Shown here: positions 10,301 through 22,906 of the stretch, one piece after another | Numbering within the stretch: the stretch's first letter is position 1 | Layout of the letters: every line of letters starts with the position of its first letter | Assembly (NCBI GenBank): GCA_029204225.1 | Contig: CM055094.1 | Span: 19,412,702-19,476,701 of the forward strand | Reading direction: 5' to 3' | Source of the DNA: Diphasiastrum complanatum | Taxonomy: Eukaryota; Streptophyta; Lycopodiopsida; Lycopodiales; Lycopodiaceae | DNA length: 64,000 bases | The notes under the pieces: generated by a model | Told to the model about the DNA's origin: nothing | What the model saw: only the letters and a program-made list of their open reading frames with translations | Databases searched by the model: none | Position numbers and translations under genes: made by a program

Positions 10301-13053
10301 CATGAAGCTATCATGTTTTGAAATGACATCAATATATTAAGCTACTCCCAAGTTGACCCTTTCCCAGGAAGCTTCTCTCTTGAAACTATAGCAAAAAGCT
10401 CTTATTCAAAGGAACAGTCAAGGGTCGATTACTTACCATACGAGATGAAGACCAACAAGTAGGGCAAGGAAAGAAGATGTACGGTTTACTTTGCTATGTG
10501 CTTGGAGGTATGCTGAGCATGCTTGGAACATGAAGAACATGTGTTTTCAAAAAATATTAGTAGTCTCACAAAAAGGCTTGGAGTAACATTAGAATTTGGA
10601 AGTGGTGCGCCTACTTTGGATGGATGATCACTAACAAACAATTTCTGTCTAGTCCTTTTGCTGTGATATGTTCCCTCTTGTCGATATGATATTTTCATTG
10701 TGTGTCTAAATATTTTTTGAACAGAATATGTGTAACCTAATTATTGTTGATTTTGATTTAATGGGCATTCAATGTTCATTTAATACATTAAATCAAATAT
10801 CAACGATGAGAACATATATATATACACAACGGGAAGAAGGTATATCTAGATCATAGATTATGAACTAAAGTGGACATTTCAAAAGCAGTGGAGAGATAGA
10901 TTAGCAGTTGAGTGCCATATACATTCTCGCGCAGCCACTTGGAGCAGGTTCGAGTCAGCATTTGTCTTCGACCAGCAAATGCTTTTGATCTCTGGGTGTA
11001 AGCCTTATCAGCATTGATGATAAAGCCTGAAGTGCACATCTCTTCAAAGATTTGTATGGAGTCTGCAGGAAAGTATTGTATCCGTAAATAGATCCTGGTA
11101 TCCTCCATGTGAAGCGTCGGTTTGTTGGGATTGATGAAAAATTGTGGATACTGCTCAAACCTTTGGCCCATGACAGTCATCAGAAACTGGCAGAACTTGT
11201 GTTGTAGCTTGATTGTAGGATCGTCAGAATCGGAAGTTAATTTGCAAAAATTCTTGATGGACGTATGACATTCCTTCTGAGAAGAGAACGAGCCATCTAT
11301 TATCGCAAAGTTTCAAGGATATGCTGATATGTTGTCTTCCGATCTCCATGCTCGCGCTCGTCTTTTACGAAAACTTGGGTCGAAAGAAGGATCATTCTGG
11401 ATTTGCTTTGGGATTGAAAGACGTACGTATCTTTCATAGACGTACGTATCTTTGAGGAATGGAGCTCTCCAACCGGTCGACGCAATTAAATCTGGTTGAG
11501 AAGAGCTCCCGATCAAATTAGATGCCGTCGATGGAACTGACTTGTCCCCGTCTATTCGTCCTATCACAGTCGACTTACTGGCATGCTTATGATTTTGCTC
11601 ACGTAGCCAGTTGAAGCAGTTTCGAGTCAGTATTTGTCTTCGACCAGTAAATGTTTTTGATCTCTGGGTGTACATGTAACCCTCATCGGCATTGATGATA
11701 AATCTTGAAGTGCACATCTTTTCGAAGATATGTATGGAGTCTGCAGGAAAGTATTGAATCCGTAAATAGATCCTGGTATCCTCCATGTGAAGCGCCGGTT
11801 TGTTGGGATTGATGAAAAAATGTGGATCCTGCTCAGACCTTCGGCCCATGACAGTCATCAGAAACTGGCAGAACTTGTGTTGTAGCTTGATTGTAGGATC
11901 GTCAGAATCGGAAGTTAATTTACACAAATTATTGATGGATGTATGACATTCCTTCTGAGAAGAGAACGAGCCATCTATTATCGCAAAGTTGCAAGGATAT
12001 GTAGATATGTTGTCTTCCGATCTCCATGCTAGCGCTCGTCCTCTACGAAAACTTGGGTCGAAAGAAGGATCATTCTGAATTTGCTTTGGTGAAAGCATTT
12101 CATAGACGTACGTATCTTTGAGGAATGGAGCTCTCCAACCGGTCGACGAAATTAAATCTGGCTGAGAAGAGCTCCCGATCGAATTAGATGCCGTCGTTGG
12201 AACTGACTTGTCCCCGTCTTTTCGTCCTATCAGAGTCGACTTACTAGCATGCTTATGATTTTGCTCACGTAGCCAGTTGAAGCAGTTTCGAGTCAGTATT
12301 TGTCTTCGACCAGTAAATGCTTTTGATCTCTGGGTGTACATGTAACCCTCATCAGCATTGATGATAAATCCTGAAGTGCACATCTCTTCGAAGATATGTA
12401 TGGAGTCTGCAGGAAAGTATTGAATCCGTAAACCCTAGTATCCTCCATGTGAAGGACTGCTTTGTTGGGATTGATGGAAAATTGTGGATCTTGCTCAAAA
12501 CGTTGGCCCATGACAGTCATCAGAAACTGGCAAAACTTGTGTTGTAGCTGGATTGTAGGATCGCGAGAATCGGAACTCAGTTCCCAGAAATTATTGATTG
12601 ATGTATGACATTCCTTTTAGAAGAGCACGAGCAATCTATTATCGCAAAGTTGCAAGGATATGCTGATATGTTCGTTTTCTACGAAATCTTGGGTCGAAAG
12701 AAGGATCATTCTGGACTTGCTTTGGTGCTTGCTCAAGCCTTTCATTCACGTGCGTATCTTTGAGGACTGGAGCTCTCTAACCGGTAGACGCAATTGATTC
12801 TGGCTGAGATGAGCTCCCGATCAAATTAGATGTCGTCGTTGGAACTGACTTGTCCGCGTCTTTGCATCCTACCAGAATCTAATTACTGATATCATGTGCC
12901 TCCAAATCTCTTCCGCATATAGATTTCGTAGTTTTTGATATTTTGGCCAAACGGATTTTCTCAGCCGCCGATACTATGTTCATTTCTAGGTCCTGCTCCA
13001 TCTTCCTAAGCCGATGTTGGATCAGCAATCCTTTTCTGAGACTCTTCAGCCTC
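10301..13053 (-). pseudogene. Gene T, copy 1 (three 222-codon repeats)
   Basis: Minus-strand remains of a spliced gene. A 3' splice site (tcatttacag) ends at 13054, followed by a short coiled-coil exon with heptad-like Leu/Ile spacing around 'KMEQDLEMNIVSAAEKIRLA'. Next come tandem coding repeats of nominally 666 bp (222 codons) with landmarks STGWRAPFLKDTYVYE, NDPSFDPSF, FAIIDGSFSSQKE and MEDTRIYLRIQYFPADS. Three repeats are seen, with landmark spacing of 678 and 662 bp. One frame stays open for 356 codons (11313-12383). The last repeat is truncated by a deletion of about 150 bp near 10930. A further exon-like frame (10486-10698) ends near a GGTAAGTA donor-like site at about 10437. The family is not recognised. 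Frameshifts mark this copy as non-functional. Confidence 0.65.
10955..12900 (-). repeat. 666-bp coding tandem repeat array, three units
   Basis: The motif 'tggcccatgacagtcatc' recurs at about 11165, 11843 and 12505. The 678-bp spacing contains an in-frame 12-bp duplication around 'gacgtacgtatctttcata'. The 662-bp spacing contains a 4-bp deletion near 12432, which shifts the frame. Homologous arrays are at 47017-48240 and 60771-63357. Confidence 0.85.
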
Positions 13054-13105
13054 CTGTAAATGACGAAAATAAGAGGCGAAATCAGAAGGACAAGGAACAT
13101 CGATA

Positions 13106-13686
<581 letters not shown>

Positions 13687-13857
13687 TGTCCCTTTGTGTG
13701 AATATTTATCCAAACATCTAGTGTGTGGCTGTTAGGCTAGAGATAGCATGATTATTTAATCTCAACATCCATTGGAGTGAGCTTCCGATCCACTTGAACA
13801 CAAAACTTACAAGACTATTTGCTTCATGATGTAAATGTGAATCCAACTTATCAACCG
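13687..13857 (+). repeat. Module A, copy 3 (left part only)
   Basis: Matches the first half of module A and then switches to module K after 'aacttatcaac'. The same switch is seen at 53368 and, inverted, at 34072 and 60572. Confidence 0.8.
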
Positions 13858-14222
13858 TTACAAAAAATTTGAGCACAAAAGGGGCCTTTCAGAAACATAC
13901 CTTTTATTTTTTTTCCCAAAAGTTTCTTCCACATGGTCCAATCAAAACACTCAAATTTGAAATCTACGTAACATAGCTCCTTCAAATTGATTTTCTTTTC
14001 TTTTTAAAAGAACTGTAATTTTGCGTCAGGGCAGCCCGTAAATAAGCCATTTTATTTGTAGTATAGTATGCAACTCAGCAAAAAAACAGTGTAACTTTTG
14101 AACGGCAACTCAAATAGAGACGATTATAGTGCCATTAGAAAGTCCTCGATGAGAGCTTTTTCAACGACACTCAACATGACCCAGTTCCGAGCTACGGTGA
14201 AGAGGTTGTGGCCAGTAAAGGA
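13858..14222 (+). repeat. Module K, copy 1
   Basis: About 365 bp, repeated at 53369-53728 and inverted at 33705-34071 and 60205-60571. It contains 'accgtagctcgga' on the minus strand and a 'tttttaaaaag'-like AT stretch. Non-coding as far as can be seen. Confidence 0.75.
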
Positions 14223-14640
14223 GTAGCATTATGGTGCATTTAAGAGTAAAGGATCAAGCAAATACTTATAAAACTGGTATATGGCAAGTTAGACACAATG
14301 ATAAATTCATGAGAATAGTTAGTGAAGCTCAAAAAGTCATTTGGAGTGAGTTCTTGCCGAGTCCCAATTTGTTACCTTGCTATTTGTGAACTTGCCCCAA
14401 GATAAGGTGAAAAAAAACTTTTAATATTACGAATGACAACCACGAAGCTATCATAGTTTCAATCAACATCGATATAATTAAACAACAAAAATCCTCACAT
14501 ACATGGGAACATTACAAAAAATCACAATATCATGCTTTACTGCCATGCTGCCATGCATGCCTTTTAGGAAATGAAAACAAACTTTGATGGGAGAAGATTT
14601 GATGCTGGCACTTCCTTCTTCAGGCATGGAATTGAAATTC
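14223..14640 (+). repeat. Modules B and C, shortened
   Basis: The right half of module B (14223-14510) is joined directly to the right part of module C (14515-14640). The same short B-C fusion occurs at 53729-54160 and, inverted, at 33300-33704. Confidence 0.7.
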
Positions 14641-15250
14641 AGAAGCCTTGAAAAGCTATAACTTCAAAGGATCGATTTTCCATCTTTTAGTGGCGATCTA
14701 TCATTCGCTACGACAGTGCTACATTACTCCTTCGCATCCTTGGAGACCATCTACATACATCCACCACGGATCCAGAGCGCCATCATCATCCATTTTCAAA
14801 AACCCTAAGCTACCGAGATTTGTTACATTACAAAAAAACCGTCACATCTAACATGAGCCAAATGCTGAGGGGTAGTGCTCCTGAAGCTTGTCAAAACCCC
14901 ACATTCAACACCAATTTGGGTTTATAGCTCGCTACTAGTACATTACTACGAAGAAACATCATTGTTTCCACATCCTATCAAAATGACATTGCTCCAAATT
15001 TTTTCACAAATTTCTAGTCTCCATACACTGCCGAGCAATACTCTACATACAGTGCTCATAGAGCCGAGCCCCCATACTCTGCAGTCACTATGGACCGAGC
15101 TGAGCGTCCATATTCTGCATACAAAGTTGATCGAGACGAGTCCATCAAAAGTCGACCGATCCAAAGCCCTCCACAGTCAACCAAGCCGAGACTCCATTTG
15201 TCTGTTACCAGAGCCGAACTTTCAACAGAGTCCTCAGCCGAGTCCAGAAC
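14640..15250 (+). repeat. Module D, copy 2
   Basis: Single (not duplicated) form of module D, reading directly into gene E. The D-E continuity is shared by four copies, so D may be the original upstream region of gene E. Confidence 0.75.
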
Positions 15251-15975
15251 ATGTCTGCCACAACATCTTCCAGTTTTGATGACCCAACTCCAGACAGAAT
15301 TGACATCACCATGGAAAGCCTTGATATCTATGAGATGAACACTTGGTACCAGGAGGCACACTAGTTCTTGAGCCACATAGAGTTCCAACTTCCTCTTTTG
15401 ATCAGTGGCTATCAAATCTCGTTTCGATTGCATAATGCTTATAACCACACCGACATATTTTCCAGTTCATGTTACCTCCTAACCAAAATTTTGTTTATAT
15501 TATCCCTATTTCTGGAGCTGACCTCAATACATTTGGCTTCCCTAGGGGACCAAACACAGTCAATAGGACCCTCAAAAAGATTGAATCCACAACATACTTC
15601 AAATACATAGACCCCTTAGTGGACAAATGGAAAAAAAATGATGGTTACCGTATCGAGGTCATAAATGATAAGCCCTTAGCTGCTTCGTGCGCCTATCTAA
15701 CGAAATATACACAGCGCTATAGGTCCAAGATCACGCGTATCCTCATGAAACTATTCCACATGATGGCTGATTCTAGACTACACAATGAGAACCTTTATGA
15801 CTGGGCCCAGTTTGCTTCCAACTGCCTCCATGACTATATCAAGAACAAGCAAACCTCCACGTTATTAGGCTATCTTTTGATAGATGTCACTTTGCAGCAA
15901 TTGAGCCACCAACCTCGAGTTCGAGACCAGTTGATACTAGCAGATAAAAGCTTGGGAGACTCCCTTGGAACCAGC
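15251..15975 (+). pseudogene. Gene E, copy 1
   Basis: Starts at ATG 15251 with a serine/aspartate-rich head and runs 37 codons to a TAG. The same frame then continues open to about 15460, after which the reading shifts to the frame of ATG 15469. That frame stays open for 175 codons with landmarks FKYIDPLVDKW, MKLFHMMADSRLHNENLYDW and CLHDYIKNKQTS. The C-terminus is replaced after 'ccagc' at 15975 by an antisense copia chimera. The TAG and the frame shift occur in every copy. No known family is recognised. The compact helical-looking domain and basic C-terminus (seen in copy 2) would fit a nucleic-acid-binding or Gag-like protein, but this is only inference. Confidence 0.6.
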
Positions 15976-17325
15976 GATCCACTATTCTCCCCTTGAGTGT
16001 GAGGCTTTCGCTGTTGCTGCTGCACTTGATTCTTGCCCTTGGAATAGTCTTTCTTATTGGTGTACAGGGCCATGGATTTGTCTTTGATGGACAGGCCGTT
16101 GGTCTTTCTTCGCATTTCTTCCTGAAGAAGATGACCGATCACCTTTTGAAGAGTGAGGTCGGGTTGTGTGGAGATCATCACCCCTTTAGCAATGATCTTG
16201 CCATCCTTCTTGATGCTACATGTATTTGTGGCGAACTCCACAATCAAACCATTGTCAAGCAATTGCCCTACACTAAGCAAGTTCTTAGTGATACTGAAAA
16301 TGTAAAGCACTCCATCAATCTTGATCTTCCTTGAAGATCCCAAGCATAAAGGTATGGATCCTATTCCTTCTATCTTATAAGCATAATTATTTGCTGTAAA
16401 ATTTACGTGATAGGTCCTTCATAGGTAGATAAGGTTGAAAAATACTCCCTCTTACTTGTCATGTGGGAGGTAGCCCCACTATCTATCCACCAAGGGTCTT
16501 CACCTCTTATGCTTGAAGATGAGAAACTTGACATCATGACGAAATCTTCATGAGAGCTCTCCTCTTCCTCTTGACCAAGCTTTTCTTGACTTTGAGTTTG
16601 CTTCTTTTTGAAGCACTCCGAGGCATAGTGCCTCGTCTTGCCACAAAAGTAGCATTTGATCTTCTTTGACTTGCTTCTTCTTAAATGCAACACCTTTGCC
16701 TTTGTATTTTCTCTTGATCTTGATGAAAAGAGCCTTGTCATCTCCATCATTGAGGGAGAGCTTCTCCATCCTTGACTTGATGTGAGTTCTCCTACTCTCC
16801 TCGACCATGAGGAATCCTTGGAGATCTTCAAGTGAAGGCAACTTGCCCATGATTGCATAACCTTGCACCAAGTTAGCAAAATCCATACTTAAACCATTCA
16901 AGATTGGTTGAACAAGTTCACTTTCCTTAATGGAATCTCCTATGTAAGCAAGCTCTTTGTTTAAGTCCTTGACTCTCAACACATATGGATTTGATTCTTC
17001 AAGGATATGAACCTTGAAGTATTGTTGGATTCTTATATCTTTTGAAGAGTTTCCCATGATTCTTGAGCCAAGATGCAAGCACCTACCTCCTTAAGAAGCT
17101 CATGAGGTACATTCATTTTATACAATGGAGAGCAACCTTGGACCTCCTTTTGTATTTTGTAGCTTCTTGAGGGTGAATAGGCTCATCCTCTTCGCCACTC
17201 GCTATATCCATTAGATCTTGTAAAATAAGGATTGATTCCATTCTTAGCTTCCAAATTAAAAAATTAGAAGGATTCAATCTATCATGTGAATCCAAAAGAT
17301 ATGCATTCATTGATCTCGACTTCAC
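15976..17325 (-). pseudogene. Chimeric copia gag-protease relic (module J), copy 1
   Basis: On the minus strand, from 17325 down: family 2 gag start (MKSRSMNAYLLDSHDR), gag core, zinc knuckle (C-x2-C-x4-H-x4-C, CYFCGKTRHYASEC), protease WWIDSGATSHMT, and GAG-pre-integrase KNLLSVGQLLDNG up to IIAKG. At about 16180 it switches to a different gag piece containing LTLQKVIGHLLQEEMRR and a lysine/glutamine-rich tail, then ends at the gene E junction (15975). Frameshifts interrupt the gag part. Both junctions are identical in copies at 31172-31953 and 55674-57051, so the chimera was amplified after it formed. Confidence 0.8.
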
Positions 17326-17610
17326 AAGGATATAGGATTCACCTAACCTGAACCAAAAGGAATCATATGCACATAAATATGCCTCTTGAAATCATTCCTA
17401 CAAGATCAGTTGAATCATCAAGCAATAATCAATCCAAACTATATCTTAAATCAAGCAAAATTGAACACAATCTTGACTAGAATTGCATTCACTTGATGAG
17501 CACTTGTCAAAAACTTTGGGCTGACCCTAAAATTTAATTTCTAAGATCTCAATAAGTCTAAGAACTAACTATTACAGTACCAAAGATCAGGATCGACCTT
17601 CCCTTTGATT
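17326..17610 (-). repeat. Copia family 2 leader, third copy
   Basis: The same leader as at 4233-4550, between the gag start and module A. Confidence 0.6.
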
Positions 17611-17967
17611 GATTGAAAACTACGTGGTAGACCTGTGTCCCTTTGTGTGAATATTTTCTAGATCCAAACATCTAGTGTGTGGCTATTAGGCTAGAGATAG
17701 CATGATATATTAATCTCAACATCCATTGAAGTGAGCTCCCGATCCACTTGAACACGAAACTTACAAGACTATTTGCTTCATGATGTAAATGTGAATCCAA
17801 CTTATCAACAATGTGATTCCCTAGTGCACAATGTATCACTATCATCACGTGGCAGAAAGTGATTCACTTTTGTGCATATGTTCCATAGACATGTGAGACA
17901 CTTTACCACAAATAGGCTTGAAAAAATTGGAAGGTAATTTGGTTGTACAAGAAGCAAGCGTTAAAAA
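17611..17967 (+). repeat. Module A, copy 4
   Basis: Full-length copy, lacking one of the two paired 'acctacgtgg' motifs at its start. It ends the composite P1 and begins the second A-to-I arrangement. Confidence 0.85.
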
Positions 17968-19115
17968 ATGAAGGGGCCTAGACAAATTTTTTCAAGGCTA
18001 TGTCCTTGGAGGTGGCCAATAATCAACTCCAAGCATCTATGATGAACTACAAGAACACTTGGCTTAACACACAAGATTCAAACTTTCAAGACTTCTTCAG
18101 GAACTACAAAAAACATGTTTAAGCTTAAAGACAAGTGGATGCAAAAAAATCAGTATGTCTTGAAAACTTCCATACATGTGTATACATTGTTAATTTTAGA
18201 GCTCTAGAACTATGGCACATGCAAAGGGGGGTACCATTATGGTGCATTTAAGAGTAAAGGATCAAGCAAATGCTTATAAAACTGGTATATGGCAAGTTAG
18301 ACACAATGATAAATTCATGAGAACAAGTTAGTGAATCTCAAAAAGTCATTTGGAGTGAGTTCTTGCCGAGTCCCAATTTGTTACCTTGCTATTTGTGAAC
18401 TTGCCCCAAGATAGGGTGAAAAAAAACTTTAATATTACGAATGACAACCAGGAAGCTATCATAGTTTCAATCGACATCGATATAATTAAACAACAAAAAT
18501 CATCACATACATGCAAACAAGATGGCAAACACTCATCAATTTTTCTGTGCATGATTCGAGCCGGATTGTCTTCATGCCCAAATTCCTAGAAATTGGAGAT
18601 ACCGGACCAACCTATTGCATCATTATCTGATTGTGCTCTCTTTCTCTTACCTCTAATGGTGCAAAAAAGCTACTAGAATATCGAACGGATAATATCACAA
18701 GCTACATTCAAATGTGCTAAGATAACACGAAAGTGCAGCACAATTTGCTTATAATAGGCTACTTGCAAATGATCATAATCATGGTGAGCTGTGAACTCGA
18801 TCTTTGCCATTATAAATTAGCCTACACTTGGTATAAATAGCATCATTTCCACCAAAAAGAAACTTTCAGAGGAAGTTGATTTGTAGAAAAACTAGAACTT
18901 CAACCTCATAAAACTCTTTAAGAATCTAGGTCCATAATTTTCTCATTTGGTGTAGCTATGTATGTAAGCAAATGTTGCAAAACATTACAAAAATTCACAA
19001 TATCACGCTTTACTGCCATGTTGCCATGCATGCTTTTTAGGAAATGAAAACAAACTCTGATGGGAGAAGATTTGATGCTGGCACTTCCTTCTTCAAGCAT
19101 GGAAATGGAATTCAT
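17968..19115 (+). repeat. Modules B and C, longest copies
   Basis: Module B is at about 17968-18600 and module C at about 18600-19115. These are the fullest versions in the window. No conserved frame. Confidence 0.75.
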
Positions 19116-19756
19116 AAGCTTTGAAAAGCTATAGCTTCAAAGGATCGATTTTCCATCTTTTAGTGGCGATCTATCATTCGCTACGACCGTGCTTGATTAC
19201 TCCTTCGCATCCTTGGACACCATCTGCATACATCCACCACGGATCCAGAATGCCATCATCATCCATTTTCAAAAATCCTAAGTTGCCGAGACTTGCTACA
19301 TTACACAAAAATCGTCACATCTAGCACGAGAATGCTGAGGGGTAGTGCCACTGGAGCTTGTTAAAACCACACATTCAACACCGATTTGGGTTGAAATCTC
19401 TCTACTAGTACGTTATCGCGAAGAAACATCATCGTTTCCACATCATATCAGAGCGACATTGCTCCAAATTTTTCCACAAATTTCTATTCTCCATACACTG
19501 CCGAGCAATACTCTACATACACTGCTCATAGAGCCGCGCCCCCATACTCTACAATCACCGTGGACCGAGCTGAGTGTACATACTCTGCATTCGCTGTGGA
19601 ACGAGATGAGCGTCCATACTCTACATACAAAATTGACTGAGCCGAGTCCATCAAAAGACGACCGATCCGAAACCCTCCACAGTCGACCGAGCCGAGACTC
19701 CACTTGTCTGTTACCAGAGCCGAACCTTCAACAGAGTCGCCAGCCAAGTCCAGAAC
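19116..19756 (+). repeat. Module D, copy 3
   Basis: Single-form module D. The 'ccatactctgcattc...gaccgag' minisatellite has an extra unit here (three between about 19540 and 19640). Confidence 0.75.
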
Positions 19757-20828
19757 CTGTCTGCCACAACATTTTCCAGTTCTGATGACCCAACTCAAGA
19801 CAGAATTGACATCACCATGGAAAGCCTCAATATCTCTGAGATGAACACTTGGTACCAGGAGGCACACTAGTTCCTGAGCCACATAGAGTTCCAACTTCCT
19901 CTTTTGATCAGTGGCTAGCAGAGTCTGTTTCGATTGCATATTGCTTATAACCACACCGACAGATTTTCCAGTTCATGTTACCTCCTAACCAAAATTTTGT
20001 TTATATTATCCCTATTTCTGGAACTGACCTCAATACATTTGGCTTCCCTAGGGGACCAAACACAGTCAACAGGACCCTAAAAAAGATTGAATCCACAGCA
20101 TACTTCAAATACATAGACCCCTCAGTGGACAAATGGGGAAAAAAAAATGGTTACCTTATCGAGGTCATTAATGATAAGCCCTTAGCTACTCCATGCGCCT
20201 ATCTTACGAAATATACATAGGGCTATAGGCCAAGATCACGCGTATCCCCATGAATTTATTCCACATGATGGCTGATTCTAAACTACACGATCAGAACCTT
20301 TATGACTGGGCCCAGTTTGCTTCCAATTGCCTCCATGACTATATCAACAACAAGCAAACCTCCACTTAGTGGGCTATCTTCTGATAGATGTCACTTTGCA
20401 GCAGTTGAGCCACCGACCTCGATTTTGAGACCACTTGATGCTAGCAGATAAAAGCTTGGGAGACTCCCTCAGAACCAGCCAAGAATACCAACTCTACTTC
20501 CAGGCCTATTGCAACAGATTCCACGCAAGCGGCTTCTCAAAAGAGAAAGAGTTCATTCTCTCCACAAGGGCCAACTCCAAAGCACCAAACGGTCGGCCTA
20601 GTGAAGCTTACATCGAGAAAGACACCCATGTCCTCTATGTCACAGACAAAGGATCATTCTGCTGAAGAGTCTTTTGCTCAACATGAAGACACCACCACAC
20701 TAGTCCAACCACCACCAACACAACAATCCAGGAAAAGGACCAAGATACGAGCGAAGCGTCATGCTTCATCAGATGAAACAGACTTAGATGATATGCAGCT
20801 TGACCTCACTAGTAACGTATGTAGTTAA
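19757..20828 (+). pseudogene. Gene E, copy 2 (longest, retains C-terminus)
   Basis: The initiator ATG of other copies is CTG here (about 19757). The shared TAG is present near 19867 and a second stop follows. The main domain opens at ATG 19975 and is broken near 20218 and by a single-base deletion near 20228. It resumes with LADKSLGDSL and, only in this copy, continues through YQLYFQAYCNRFHASGFSKE to a serine/glutamine-rich region, the basic cluster RKRTKIRAKR and an acidic end with TAA at 20826-20828. A frame change is needed near 20600. The basic cluster resembles a nuclear localisation signal. The family is unknown. Because it is followed by F and G as at 5689-7160, this is the ancestral order. 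Confidence 0.6.
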
Positions 20829-21700
20829 CTAGAAGTTGGATAGCCACAACGCGTGGGGTCCATACTTCAAGATTCTATTTTCTACCATTAACTAACATAA
20901 CTTCTCATGTAGATGCAAATCGTATTGCACATCAAAGTTTTCTTTCCATCTACTAAAAGCGTTCACATCAAAGAAAAACAGTCTTATCGATCTGAAAATC
21001 ATGGCAAGAAACTTTGAATATTTTGGACCATAATGAGCGCCAACGTGAATCTTGAAATTCAGAAAATACGGAGTGTGTTGCATCAAATGGAGTGGTGGGG
21101 TTATTTCAAAGTTTTGCAATTCAGGAAATTTGCAATTTCAACACACATCTACTGAAAAAATATTTTGCTTACTTTGCTCATAACTACAAAGCTTTGGTTT
21201 TGCATATAAAGCAAGAAACTTGGCGTGTGATGGATCAAAAAAAGCGCCAAGGTCATTTCAAAATTTTCCAATTAATTTTTTTTTATAATTAAGACGAGTT
21301 TTAATAGCTTACAAGATATATAACAAGTTGGTTTTCTACTAGATTAATCTATCGATTATTAAGATGTCTAAATATCATCTCCATATTGATCTTCCCACAG
21401 AATATGCTCCACTGTCGAGAAAAAATCTGAAACGATCCACCTTACCAGCTCACCAAAGGACGAAAGACAGGAAACAAGTTTCAAACAGGTTTTAAAGAAG
21501 ATCATGAAATTCTATTTTGGATGTTTAGTAAAACAGAATATCCAGAGATACTTAAGAATCATATGAGCGACACACCACTCAATGTTCCTAGAATAGGTGA
21601 TTTTAAGGTGGAATGGCATTTGGTTCACACACCAAGAGCTACAGGGAGTGAAAATCCAAAACTTAGCGAAATGTTTTAACTGATCAAACAACATTTATAT
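20829..21700 (+). repeat. Module F, copy 2
   Basis: Counterpart of 5817-6690, with scattered substitutions and small indels. Confidence 0.7.
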
Positions 21701-21779
21701 AGATAGAACCAATAAAACCCAAGCCGTACACTCGTCGATCCAACAACGGATCAGATCTATGGCGCGTAATACAACTGTC

Positions 21780-22171
21780 CACACGTGTGACACCACACGT
21801 GCTACAATACACGTCAATCTGCCATTCGGCCACGTGCCCACACGTGCGAGCTAACACGTGCCAGAACACACCTCGCCAAACCATTCGACCACATGGCCAC
21901 ATGTGCAAGTTTCACACATGTGGATACAGAAGTGTGGTCCCACACATCAGGTACTGATTGGGCCATGTGACCACACGTGCGAGCCGATACGTGCAAGAAC
22001 ACATGTCGCTGATCCATTCGGCCACGTGTCCCCACGTGGGATTCCACACGTGTTGATCCAGACGTGCAGTTTCACACATGCATATACAAACGTGTGGTTC
22101 CACATGTCAGCTACTGACTGGGCCACGTGTCGCTGGGATTCACACGTGCCAACTTTTTTCTCCTATATAAG
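21780..22171 (+). promoter_or_regulatory. G-box array upstream of a TATA box (module G, copy 2)
   Basis: About eleven CACGTG palindromes in under 400 bp, with ctatataag at 22163-22171. Compared with copy 1, several sites differ by one base (CACATG in one, CACGTG in the other), while the array and TATA box persist. The 23-codon frame from ATG 22193 is conserved with two substitutions, but lies about 30 bp after TATA and so is probably at the transcription start. Confidence 0.6.
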
Positions 22172-22263
22172 TCCATTCCCGGGGATTGTACAATGGCCGG
22201 TGATTCCAGGGATTTCAGAAAGGTCAACATACGACGAGTTGAGACTACAACTACAACCACATA

Positions 22264-22690
22264 GTCCTACCATAGGCTTGTGTGGTTTACCACATGGCCT
22301 ACCATAGACTTGTGTAGCAGGCCACATAGGCCTGCAATTGACCAAGGCTGTCATAGGTGCCCACGTGTCAAGTCATGTATGACTGCCATGTGGCTAATCA
22401 TGCAGGCTTGGGGCTAGCCACGTGGCAAGCCACGTAGGCCCATCATAGGCTGGCAAGCCAACCAGGCTCTGCCTATGTGGTCTGCTATTTGCGAAGCCTA
22501 TCGCACACTACCACATGGCAAGCCACGTAGGTCTACCACATGGCAAATCATGCAGGCTTGAGGGTTGCCATGTGGCAAGCCATGTAGGCCTACTATAACC
22601 TTGTATGTCAAGTCAACTGGGCCCTGTGCCACGTAGGCTTGAGTGGACCTAGAGATCTATATATATATATAGGTGGGCTCAAATCTCTTG
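22264..22690 (+). repeat. Degenerate GGCTTG/CAAGCC repeat block, copy 2a
   Basis: Same composition as 7253-7988. Its last 143 bp (22540-22682), ending in the atctatatatatatatag run and 'gtgggctcaaa', are repeated directly at 24038-24182. Confidence 0.7.
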
Positions 22691-22906
22691 CCATAAAAAC
22701 CAGCCAAGAAGATAAACTTTTTCAAACCCTAAATGTGCCCTAAAAGACACAAAAAACAGCAAGTATCAAGTCTAAAAAATCAGCACCAAATTGTGTCGAA
22801 ACCACACATTAGATGGATGCAGGAACTCGCCCTCCTACAAGCCTTGTGTGCTGAAAATTTCAGCCTGAAATTGCATTACAAACTCAAAAAACCAGCAAGC
22901 AAATAA
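22691..22906. other. Segment upstream of the RT relic
   Basis: About 215 bp with no other copy in the window and no recognised gene. It follows the TATA-like run at about 22655-22672 and precedes the reverse-transcriptase frame, so it may be that element's leader. Confidence 0.4.

Noticed and set aside
13687-17967. Modules A as LTRs of a 4.3-kb element P1
   Set aside because: The left copy is only the first half of A and continues into K. There is no TG...CA end, target duplication or primer-binding site at either edge.
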